NCBI GenBank assembly: GCA_964563965.1
Contig: CAZLZI010000017.1
Location: forward strand, 1 to 16,347
DNA: 16,347 bases
Source: CAZCAQ01 sp964563965
Lineage (GTDB): Bacteria > Patescibacteriota > WWE3 > UBA101185 > UBA10185
Direction of reading: 5' to 3'
Part shown: piece by piece, positions 6,995 to 14,263 of the stretch
Layout of the letters: the number at the start of each line of letters is the position of its first letter
Position numbering within the stretch: the first letter of the stretch is position 1
Notes under the pieces: generated by a model
What the model was told of the DNA's origin: nothing
What the model saw: only the letters and a program-made list of their open reading frames with translations
The model's database searches: none
Translations under genes and position numbers: made by a program

Positions 6995-7118
6995 GATTAG
7001 AACTTAAGTGCGTTCTATCCCAGTAGGGTTTTTGATTGGATCTAATCCGTCACTTTCTTATTCTGTGGGCAGGAGAATAAGAAATGCTAACCCAACTGGG
7101 GTAGAGCGCATTTTTTTT
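6995..7118 (+). ncRNA. Structured small RNA of unknown class
   Basis: This is an independent non-coding unit of about 124 nt with its own promoter. Bases 7008-7024 pair with 7095-7111 in 17 consecutive pairs (three G-U), followed by an A-A mismatch (7025/7094) and a 5-bp extension (7026-7030 with 7089-7093). The helix opens into a junction holding a small hairpin (7038-7041 with 7045-7048) and a perfect 11-bp hairpin (7054-7064 with 7074-7084) whose 9-nt loop is GTGGGCAGG. The closing helix is followed directly by T8, so it doubles as an intrinsic terminator. There is no open frame of note. It lacks the SRP RNA GGAA-loop domain, tmRNA features and RNase P motifs. The closed stem plus bubble plus terminal hairpin loosely recalls 6S RNA, but the bubble is strongly asymmetric and the RNA is short. 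The class is unknown. Confidence 0.75.
7095..7118 (+). terminator. Intrinsic terminator formed by the small RNA closing stem
   Basis: The 3' arm of the 17-bp closing helix (7095-7111) runs straight into a T-tract (7111-7118). Its 5' arm is at 7008-7024. This should end the small RNA and any read-through from glycogen synthase 1, isolating the GH57 genes, which have their own promoter. Confidence 0.75.
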
Positions 7119-7123
7119 GTTCT

Positions 7124-7152
7124 TTGCTATTGCGTAAGTTACCCATTATAAT
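7124..7152 (+). promoter_or_regulatory. Promoter of the GH57 pair
   Basis: TTGCTA (7124-7129), a 17-nt spacer and TATAAT (7147-7152) lie 9 nt before the ATG at 7162. The leader would be about 2-3 nt, so the mRNA is essentially leaderless. The promoter begins a few bases after the small RNA terminator. Confidence 0.7.
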
Positions 7153-7161
7153 AACCAAGTT

Positions 7162-8400
7162 ATGCGACTAGAAAAACTCTCTCTAATACTCCATTTCTAC
7201 CAGCCTAGTATTCAAACGCAAAATCAATTCAAACAAATCTTTGATAGTTGCTACTTTCCATTACTTAGACTTTTAAAAGCTAAAAAAAACTGCAAATTCA
7301 CAATAAATATCCCGCTAAGTTTTCTTGAATTAGCTGATGCCTATGGCTATAGCGCTTGGATAAATGATTTAGCCAAATTGTATGATCAAGGGACAATCGA
7401 ATTAGTGGGTACTGGGGCGTATCACCCTTTACTTAATAGTGTTCCTGAAACTATTGCAACGGATGAGATTATTCTTCAAGAATATGGGTTAGGCTACTAT
7501 TTTGGTAAGCATACTGGTTTTGATGGTGAAAAAGAGATTTTAATAAGAGATATTAAAGGTTTTTTCCCGCCAGAATTAGCTGTGAGTAGCTCGGTGTGTG
7601 ACATCTTAGCTGAGCTTGGTTATAAATGGGTACTTGCAGATGAGTGTAGTGTAACGGACCCCAAATTCCCACTTGTGCAACATATGAGTGGCTTATATGT
7701 AATGTTAAGAAACACCGCTATTAGTAATATACTGGCGTTCCATCGAGGCTTTGAAACAACTCCAATCTACACAGCCTTAAAAGAGTATGGGCATGAACAT
7801 CTTACTCTTGCATTAGATGCAGAAACATTTGGCCATCATAATAAAGAAGGTGTGGTCTTGCTTGACATACTTATAGATCAGTTATTACAAAAATCCGTTC
7901 GGTTTGAAACCGCTTCAGCTCTTGTTGATGAACTTGCAGATATACCAGAGAGTGTAGAAACACAAGAAGTTGCGTTGAGTAGTTGGGGTGCAACAGCAAA
8001 GGATATCCAAAATGCTTTACCACTTCCAATGTGGAACATACCATCAAATATCTTACATGAGAGTATATGGCAGCTGTTTTCACACTTGTTTGTTAGCTAT
8101 GCTAAGCTGGAAAGTCCTGAAGCAGTGTCCTCGATAGGGAATAGTGCGTTGTGGAAACCTGCTGTGACCGACAAGCTGGATGCTAAGACTCGCTATTTTG
8201 TGGAAACAAAATTTATGATATTGAAATTACTTGCTAGTGACTTTTTATGGTGGGCTTCTGGCAGTAAGTTAATGAATGGTGTAGTTTTATTAGATAAAGA
8301 ACTTTTAAAAAAATATCTTGTCTTAGGGAATTCATATGCACTGTATACTTCTGATCGTAAAGCAGGGGAGTTGTGTGACACTATTGAGAAACTGCTATGA
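7162..8400 (+). CDS. GH57 family alpha-glucan hydrolase/transferase
   Basis: GH57 enzymes are retaining (beta/alpha)7-barrel enzymes acting on alpha-glucans (alpha-amylase, 4-alpha-glucanotransferase, branching enzyme). The five conserved regions can be found: LHFYQP (residues 10-15), GAYHPL (85-90), GFFPPELA (133-140) with the predicted nucleophile Glu138, LALDAETFGHH (216-226) with the predicted acid/base Asp219, and a Trp-rich late segment (Trp363-Trp364). No signal peptide is present, so it acts in the cytoplasm, presumably on glycogen-like polymer made by the two flanking synthases. At 412 residues it is short for the family and appears to be mainly catalytic barrel plus helical bundle. 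Its TGA overlaps the ATG of the next GH57 gene by 4 bases, so the two are coupled. The exact activity cannot be read from the sequence. Confidence 0.9.
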   Translation: MRLEKLSLILHFYQPSIQTQNQFKQIFDSCYFPLLRLLKAKKNCKFTINIPLSFLELADAYGYSAWINDLAKLYDQGTIELVGTGAYHPLLNSVPETIATDEIILQEYGLGYYFGKHTGFDGEKEILIRDIKGFFPPELAVSSSVCDILAELGYKWVLADECSVTDPKFPLVQHMSGLYVMLRNTAISNILAFHRGFETTPIYTALKEYGHEHLTLALDAETFGHHNKEGVVLLDILIDQLLQKSVRFETASALVDELADIPESVETQEVALSSWGATAKDIQNALPLPMWNIPSNILHESIWQLFSHLFVSYAKLESPEAVSSIGNSALWKPAVTDKLDAKTRYFVETKFMILKLLASDFLWWASGSKLMNGVVLLDKELLKKYLVLGNSYALYTSDRKAGELCDTIEKLL

Positions 8401-9929
8401 TTCTGATAAACCTTCTTCATTTTTATCAGCCTAGTAATCAACAAGATGATATTCTGGATCGTATTGTCAATGAATCGTACAGACCTATTTTACAGGGTAT
8501 GCTTGAGAAACCGACTCGTAAGCTAAATATAAATATCTCCGGCTCCTTAACCAGTCTACTCTTATCTAAGGGCTATACCGATGTCATTGAGAACTTAAAA
8601 GAACTTAAATCAAGGAAGCAAATAGAATTTACTGCAAGCGCGATGTATCATCCTATTCTTCCCTTACTTCCAAAAGAAGAATGTATCCGACAAATTGAGC
8701 TAAACGATGCTGAAAATAAAAAAGCATTTGGCAGTTTGTATGATCCCAAGGGGTTTTTTCCTCCTGAAATGGCAGTTAATGCCATGGTCTTTGAGATCTG
8801 TGCTGACAGGGGATATGAGTGGATAGCCGCTCCAACCATCTCTTGTCCTAAAGACTATTCTGTTAACGAGAATCTGTTTGTGTATAAAGCCACAGATTTG
8901 AAAATCTTTTTTAGAAATAAGCCGGTAAGTTCGATAATTTTATCTGCTCAAGTTCGTACTGCTCCAGATTTATTAGCCGAAACCAAAGATTTTAGTCAAC
9001 AAGATGCTTATTGGTTTACGGTCATGGATGCAGAGACATTTGGTCACCATAGAATAGGGCATGAAACCTTGTTATTTGAGTTAATGGACTCAACCGAGCT
9101 TACCAACATCTTAGGATCGGAGATCGGTAACTTTGCAAGTGACATTACGCATGTCTCACCGCTTTCCGGTACTTGGACTAATGATGAGCAAGATTCATTT
9201 TTAGATGGCACGGACTCATCATTTATTCTATGGAATGATCCGACAAATCCTATTCATAAAAAACAATGGGAACTAACTCAGTTAGTTATAAAGTGTCTTG
9301 AGGAAAATCGCACACAGCCTCATTGGCAGCAAGCAAGGATATTGGCTGATTCAGCCTTGGCTTCTGATCAATACTGGTGGGCTAGTGCTAAACCTTGGTG
9401 GAGTCTTGAAATGGTAGAGCTAGGTGCCTTCTCACTGAAGAGTGTAATTACTACCCTGTTCCAAGATTCACCTAATAGACAAGATGTAAAAGTTGCTAAA
9501 GAACTCTATACAGCTATTATTGATCTTGCATTCGAATGGCAAAGAAGTGGCTATGTCAGGAAAATACATAGTGATATGTCAACCACACATAGCAAACCTG
9601 CGTTAAAAGAACGTACGCCTGCCGAATGGTTTAATCAGCTTATTCTTGAGTTTGAATATGAAATGAACAAGGCTGTAGCTCATCAAGACTTTGAAAGAGC
9701 CATAAAGTGGCGAGATGCTATCCTTAAAATTAGCTTGGGTACTGACAAATATGATATTCTTCATGTTGTTGATGAATTATGGCTTGGAAGAAACACTCCA
9801 TGGGCAACTCCGCAAGTTAAGCCGTTTTTGGAACACGACTGGGCAGAGTTTTCAACCTTTGCTAAAGGGCATTTCCTCGAAGTAGCTAATCAAGAAGATT
9901 TTGAGAATTGGAAAAAAAGAAAGTCCTGA
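8397..9929 (+). CDS. GH57 family enzyme with C-terminal UVR-like motif
   Basis: This 510-residue protein is a distant paralogue of the preceding gene. The conserved regions are LHFYQP (residues 7-12), AMYHPIL (82-88), GFFPPEMA (119-126) with predicted nucleophile Glu124, VMDAETFGHH (209-218) with predicted acid/base Asp211, and Trp-rich YWWAS/KPWWS (326-336). About 130 extra C-terminal residues follow. Within them, residues 413-448 (ending AHQDFERAIKWRDAILKI) match the helical-hairpin UVR motif known from UvrB, UvrC and some Clp-associated proteins. There is no signal peptide. It starts inside the stop of its partner (ATGA) without a Shine-Dalgarno sequence, which implies equimolar production and perhaps a heteromer. 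Amylase, glucanotransferase or branching activity are all possible. Confidence 0.88.
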   Translation: MILINLLHFYQPSNQQDDILDRIVNESYRPILQGMLEKPTRKLNINISGSLTSLLLSKGYTDVIENLKELKSRKQIEFTASAMYHPILPLLPKEECIRQIELNDAENKKAFGSLYDPKGFFPPEMAVNAMVFEICADRGYEWIAAPTISCPKDYSVNENLFVYKATDLKIFFRNKPVSSIILSAQVRTAPDLLAETKDFSQQDAYWFTVMDAETFGHHRIGHETLLFELMDSTELTNILGSEIGNFASDITHVSPLSGTWTNDEQDSFLDGTDSSFILWNDPTNPIHKKQWELTQLVIKCLEENRTQPHWQQARILADSALASDQYWWASAKPWWSLEMVELGAFSLKSVITTLFQDSPNRQDVKVAKELYTAIIDLAFEWQRSGYVRKIHSDMSTTHSKPALKERTPAEWFNQLILEFEYEMNKAVAHQDFERAIKWRDAILKISLGTDKYDILHVVDELWLGRNTPWATPQVKPFLEHDWAEFSTFAKGHFLEVANQEDFENWKKRKS

Positions 9930-9935
9930 TATACT
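9908..9935 (+). promoter_or_regulatory. Promoter of glycogen synthase 2
   Basis: TTGGAA (9908-9913) and TATACT (9930-9935), with 16 nt between, lie over the end of the GH57 gene. The -10 box overlaps the last base of that stop codon (TGA 9927-9929 abuts it). The ATG at 9942 follows 6 nt after the -10 box, again giving a leaderless mRNA. Read-through from the GH57 operon is also possible. Confidence 0.6.
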
Positions 9936-9941
9936 TTTTAT

Positions 9942-11342
9942 ATGAAAGTATTATTTGCTGCCGCAGAAGTCGCTCCCATAGTTAAAATGGGGGGATTGGG
10001 GGACGTAATTGGTGCGTTACCTAAAGCTTTATCTAAGCTTAAACTTGATTGTGATGTCATAGTCCCTTTCTATACAACGGTGGATGTAAGTAAATACTCT
10101 TTCTATAAGCATTTAGACCTACCTGTAACCTATGGGGGTAAAACCTATACAACTCAGGTTTATCGATGTAAATTACCTTCTTCTGATGTAGATGTGTTTT
10201 TAATCAAGCAAGATGATTTTTTTGATATTAAGAAGGGTTACATTGTTAATGAAGTTGTACCTTATTCTTTCTTTTGTCGTGCTGTTGTAGCTTTTATCAA
10301 AGAGGGTTTCAATACATATGACATAGTTCATGCGCATGACTGGCATACAGGTATGTTACCTCATTTGTTGACTGATGAGCTGGGCGAATCTAAGCCTCCA
10401 GTACTTTTTACCATCCACAACATTTCCTACCAGGGAAACACCGAAATGATGATCTTAAAAGATATGGATGTGGATCCAACGATACACCCCTCGGTGTTAT
10501 ATGATATCCAAGATGGGTTTCTTAACTTTATGCAGGAAGCTATAATGAATGCTGACTATATTAGCACTGTCTCACCGTCATATGCTAGTGAGATCTTATT
10601 TAATGATATTAGCGGTAGTTTAAGCTCTATTTTATACGATAGACGTAGTAGACTGACAGGGATACTAAATGGCATAGATTACGAAGTGATGCACAAGGAT
10701 TATGATAGTACTACATGGCAACGTGTTAAGCAGGGGCATAAAACGTCTCTCTTAGCAAAACTCGGGATAACTAACACTGAGCTTCCTTTATTTTCATATA
10801 TATCACGCCTAGATCCAAATCAAAAAGGCATTGATATCATGTATGACTGTATTGAGCCTATTGTAAAAGACTTTGGTACATTTGTTTTATTAGGTACTGG
10901 GGATCCTATATGGGAGGCTAAACTCAAAGAATTAGGTGATGTATTAAATGCAAAATATGGAGCTAAAACAAGTATAAATATCCAATTTGATACGCATCTT
11001 GCAGATGAAATTTATAAAGCAAGTGATTTCTTCTTTGTGCCTTCTAGATTTGAACCCTGTGGTTTAACACAAATGATGGCAATGTATTATGGTGCTTTGC
11101 CTATTGTTCGTGATACAGGAGGGCTAAAGGATTCAGTTACAGATTCAGTGAATGGGTTTAAATTCAAAATTTATTCGTCATCAGATTTGCTTGCAACCAT
11201 AAACCGTGCAATGAAGTTCTATGCTAATAAACCAGTTTATGAAAAAATGGTGACAACAGCCTTGCAGGCTGATTATGGTTGGGAATCCAGTGCACTTGAG
11301 TACAAAAAACTTTATCAAACGATATTAAAGGCATCTGAATAA
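9942..11342 (+). CDS. glgA: Glycogen synthase (ADP-glucose type, GT5), canonical copy
   Basis: This 466-residue protein matches bacterial GlgA in length and motifs. It has the N-terminal KMGGLGDV loop with Lys15 (binds the nucleotide-sugar phosphate in GlgA), HAHDWHTG (130-137), FTIHNISYQG (156-165), GILNGIDYE (240-248), SRLDPNQKGID (288-298, with Arg289 and Lys295) and SRFEPCGLTQ (368-377, with Glu371), followed by DTGGLKDSV. It elongates alpha-1,4-glucan chains from ADP-glucose in the cytoplasm. The ATG lies 12 nt after the GH57 stop and 6 nt after its own -10 box. No ADP-glucose pyrophosphorylase (glgC), GH13 branching enzyme or phosphorylase is in this window, so the donor supply and degradation steps must be encoded elsewhere or done by the GH57 enzymes. 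The identification is firm. Confidence 0.94.
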   Translation: MKVLFAAAEVAPIVKMGGLGDVIGALPKALSKLKLDCDVIVPFYTTVDVSKYSFYKHLDLPVTYGGKTYTTQVYRCKLPSSDVDVFLIKQDDFFDIKKGYIVNEVVPYSFFCRAVVAFIKEGFNTYDIVHAHDWHTGMLPHLLTDELGESKPPVLFTIHNISYQGNTEMMILKDMDVDPTIHPSVLYDIQDGFLNFMQEAIMNADYISTVSPSYASEILFNDISGSLSSILYDRRSRLTGILNGIDYEVMHKDYDSTTWQRVKQGHKTSLLAKLGITNTELPLFSYISRLDPNQKGIDIMYDCIEPIVKDFGTFVLLGTGDPIWEAKLKELGDVLNAKYGAKTSINIQFDTHLADEIYKASDFFFVPSRFEPCGLTQMMAMYYGALPIVRDTGGLKDSVTDSVNGFKFKIYSSSDLLATINRAMKFYANKPVYEKMVTTALQADYGWESSALEYKKLYQTILKASE

Positions 11343-11407
11343 AAGCTTATACTAAAGCATATTTAAGGCTTGTTTTAAAGTTCGTGCACAGAAATTACCC
11401 GTAGTTA

Positions 11408-11436
11408 TTGCTTTACACTACAAATTTTCATATACT
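11408..11436 (+). promoter_or_regulatory. Promoter of the beta-helix protein gene
   Basis: TTGCTT (11408-11413), a 17-nt spacer and TATACT (11431-11436) lie 7 nt before the GTG at 11444. The longest open frame would begin with the TTG of this -35 box, which argues against that start. The spacer from 11343 contains only a weak hairpin (AGC-TTA near 11344 with TAAGGCT near 11364-11370), which is not a convincing terminator. Confidence 0.7.
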
Positions 11437-11443
11437 TTTAATA

Positions 11444-14263
11444 GTGAAAATATGGATATCCTGCCTACTTTTAATAGTTATTTCTTCTGTTAATACTGTA
11501 TTTGCTGCGTCCCAAGTGACAGCTTATCTCAATGAGAGTGCCCCTGTGGAAAGTGTGTTAGGTTTTCCAATGACAACAGTGTCCTCAGGGATTGCAATCC
11601 CTCTTGCTGACTGTACTTTGTTTGTGTCAACTACTGGCGCTGATCTTAATACAGGCGCAACACCGGAGACTGCTTTTAAGACTATAAAAAAAGGTTTAGA
11701 AACTCTCAAGCAAGGTCAAAATTTGTGCATAAAAGGTGGCACTTACTCTGAAGTATTAAGAATTAACCATCAAAGTATAGAAACAGAACCCATGTCTATT
11801 GGTGGCTATGTAGGTGGGGGTGAGGTTATTTTAACGGGTAATTACAAAGTTCCTGCAAATAAATGCACAAATTTAACAAAAAAGACTATTTCTAAACCTG
11901 TCATTACTTCTTGTCACGATACAGCTTTAGTAACACTAACCGGTGCTAAGTACATAAATATTCATGCTTTGACAATAAAAGAATCAAGTGGTTCAGGGTT
12001 GCTAATAGATTCTACTAGCTCAAATATAACTCTTAAGTCTATTAAATCTATTAATAACAATCTTTCAGGTCTAAAAATTGGTGAATCTTGTATTGATGTT
12101 GCCACATGTAACAAACTAGGAATAACATCTCTCAATATTTATGCATCGGTGTTCAATGACAATCTAGTATTAAACAAAGCATTAACAAGTGATATAGGCG
12201 CAGGTATTTATTCAAGTGATGCCGTTATGACGCATTTGTTACTTAATGACTCCATGATAATGGGCAATATAGGCTTTGGTGTCTATTTGAATAACTCAGA
12301 CTTTGTAACAGTAACTAACAATATGATTTCAGATAATGCAAAGCAAAATATGTATGTTAGTAATAACAATACACTTTTAATTGATAAGAACGCCTTTTTA
12401 TGTACAGATAGAGGTTTAAGCAAATTTGCTACAGCAAAAAATAACAAGACTCTAGAGTATGCAACAGGACTTCAAGTAGGAGGCGCTTTACCCATAAAAA
12501 CATCGTTAGTTGATTATGGAGGTTATACTGTAACAAATAACATTTTTGCTGGTTGTGCATCGAATTTAGTGCTTAATGTTCAAAAGAGTCAGTTAAAAAA
12601 CACTAATATAGTTAATAACACCTTAAGTAATGCTAGAACACGCTTAAAGAAGCTATCGGCTGCACGGTCATTATTATTAGTGGGTTTCAACATTGAAAAC
12701 GTTACTGTTTCCAACAATATTATCGTTCAAAAGGATGAAAAGGTAAGAACAGTTGTTGGAATTCTTCCTACTCCTGCCTTGAAATTAGAAAACAATATTG
12801 TTCATCCCGCTGTGTCAAGTAGTTTAGTAGACAAAGGTTTTGCAATAATAGACCCCAAGCTCAAAGACCCTTATGCAACAATCGATGTGAATACTTTTGA
12901 TGCTACTATATTTGCACCTGAAATGGGTTCATCTGCGCAAGGCAAGGGTTCAGATCTTAAACTCCCATCTTTGCAAGCTGACTATCGAGGTGCTCTTAGA
13001 TCTGCTGTGGATATAGGTGCTATCCAGATAAGTGCTGCTCCCGCCCAAAACACTGATAGTGGGGAGGCCTCTTCAGAAGAAACTCCAATTCAAGCTCAAG
13101 ATGAACGTCCACTTGACCCTGAGCCCACAGCAACAACACCTATTCCAGTAGAAGATATTCCCTTTCCAGAACCTGACATTCCAGATGTAGTTAAAGACAA
13201 TACTCCACAGCCTGATGAAGGAACATATATAGAGCCTTTTTTGCCTGATGCTGGAGATGCGACTACTCCTGATCCCATTGCTGATACTTCAGAACTGCCG
13301 CCAGTAGAGGATTTTGGTAGTACTGATGATTTTGTACTAGATCCCATTGCATATGAAACCTATGATTTGACTGATCCATCATATGCAGACGATTCAGCAA
13401 GTTACGAGACCTATGAGCTAACTGATGAGACATATACCTTAGATCCTGTCCCTAGTACTGACGAGACGTGGGCTCTTGAAGAAGAAATACCCTTGGTGGA
13501 TGATACTTATGATTATAGCTCAACCTATGCGTTAACTGATGATACAAACCTAGATCCCCTGCAGGATACAAGTGGGGATTTATACCCTCAACAAGACTTT
13601 ACACTGACAGATGACATTGTGAAGGATGACTCGGCTGTTTTTGGCACCTTACCTGATACTTATGCACCAAAAGGTGGGGAAATACTAAAGAATGGGAATT
13701 TTGAACTTGGGAAAAATACAAAAGGTATGCCTTTAAATTGGTTTATTAAGACAGGTGTTGGTGGTTCCGTTTCTCTTGCCTTAGATGGTAAAACAGGTGT
13801 GCAAGATGCTAATAAGACACTAAGTTTGAAAGTTCTCAAACTGCCTGAAAAGGGCTACGTTGAACTATATCAGAATGGGTTAAATTTAAGTCCTACCAAA
13901 AAGTATAAACTTTCATTTACAGCTAAATCAGATATGGGTTCTGATATTGACTTGTATTTAGCAAATGCGGTCTTTCCTTATGACAATTTGATTAACACTA
14001 AATACAATGTGGATCTAAAGCCTGACTGGAAAGAATATACAGGCATTATTGGACTTAGTGCTCAACCAGCCCAAAGTGGCAAAGTAAGGCTTGTTATATC
14101 GTTTAAAGCGTCGGTAGGGGATAGTATTATGTTTGATAGTATCTCTCTCTATGAAGTTGCAGATGATCTTGTAAGTGTGAAATCAGACAATCTTATGTCC
14201 TCAATAGATGCCATGTCGCTCAAACAATTAGCTCAAGCTCCAGCCTATATACTAACTAACTAA
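11444..14263 (+). CDS. Secreted right-handed beta-helix protein with acidic repeats and CBM-like domain
   Basis: From GTG 11444 the protein has 939 residues and begins with a clean signal peptide (residues 1-21, ending VFA before ASQ). Residues 59-106 form the cap seen in polysaccharide-lyase-like or DUF1565 proteins (FVSTTGADLNTGATPETAFKT and IKGGTY). Residues 107-515 look like parallel beta-helix coils with many Asn-rich turns (NN-I/NN-T). The helix closes with DYRGALRSAVDIGAIQ (513-528). Residues 533-733 are a Pro/Asp/Glu-rich linker with repeated Y-x-L-T-D units. Residues 745-905 resemble a CBM4/9-type jelly roll, starting NGNFELG and ending in FDSISLYEV. There is no LPXTG signal or C-terminal membrane anchor. 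It is probably an extracellular glycan-binding or glycan-modifying protein. The enzymatic activity, if any, is unknown. Stops of this gene and the convergent UbiA gene overlap by 4 bases. Confidence 0.85.
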   Translation: MKIWISCLLLIVISSVNTVFAASQVTAYLNESAPVESVLGFPMTTVSSGIAIPLADCTLFVSTTGADLNTGATPETAFKTIKKGLETLKQGQNLCIKGGTYSEVLRINHQSIETEPMSIGGYVGGGEVILTGNYKVPANKCTNLTKKTISKPVITSCHDTALVTLTGAKYINIHALTIKESSGSGLLIDSTSSNITLKSIKSINNNLSGLKIGESCIDVATCNKLGITSLNIYASVFNDNLVLNKALTSDIGAGIYSSDAVMTHLLLNDSMIMGNIGFGVYLNNSDFVTVTNNMISDNAKQNMYVSNNNTLLIDKNAFLCTDRGLSKFATAKNNKTLEYATGLQVGGALPIKTSLVDYGGYTVTNNIFAGCASNLVLNVQKSQLKNTNIVNNTLSNARTRLKKLSAARSLLLVGFNIENVTVSNNIIVQKDEKVRTVVGILPTPALKLENNIVHPAVSSSLVDKGFAIIDPKLKDPYATIDVNTFDATIFAPEMGSSAQGKGSDLKLPSLQADYRGALRSAVDIGAIQISAAPAQNTDSGEASSEETPIQAQDERPLDPEPTATTPIPVEDIPFPEPDIPDVVKDNTPQPDEGTYIEPFLPDAGDATTPDPIADTSELPPVEDFGSTDDFVLDPIAYETYDLTDPSYADDSASYETYELTDETYTLDPVPSTDETWALEEEIPLVDDTYDYSSTYALTDDTNLDPLQDTSGDLYPQQDFTLTDDIVKDDSAVFGTLPDTYAPKGGEILKNGNFELGKNTKGMPLNWFIKTGVGGSVSLALDGKTGVQDANKTLSLKVLKLPEKGYVELYQNGLNLSPTKKYKLSFTAKSDMGSDIDLYLANAVFPYDNLINTKYNVDLKPDWKEYTGIIGLSAQPAQSGKVRLVISFKASVGDSIMFDSISLYEVADDLVSVKSDNLMSSIDAMSLKQLAQAPAYILTN

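Noticed and set aside
6964..7161. 6S RNA, SRP RNA or riboswitch assignment for the structured RNA
   Set aside because: The 6S resemblance is only in general shape, the SRP GGAA-loop domain is missing, and a terminator plus separate promoter before the GH57 gene argue against a cis-acting riboswitch. I left the class open.
11343..11375. Possible terminator after glycogen synthase 2
   Set aside because: The stem is only about six A/T-rich pairs with a bulge and a poor T-tract (TGTTTTA), so it is too weak to call.
13096..13347. 83-codon minus-strand frame rich in Gly and Ser
   Set aside because: It is the antisense of the Pro/Asp/Glu-rich linker in the beta-helix gene; the biased composition explains the lack of stops.
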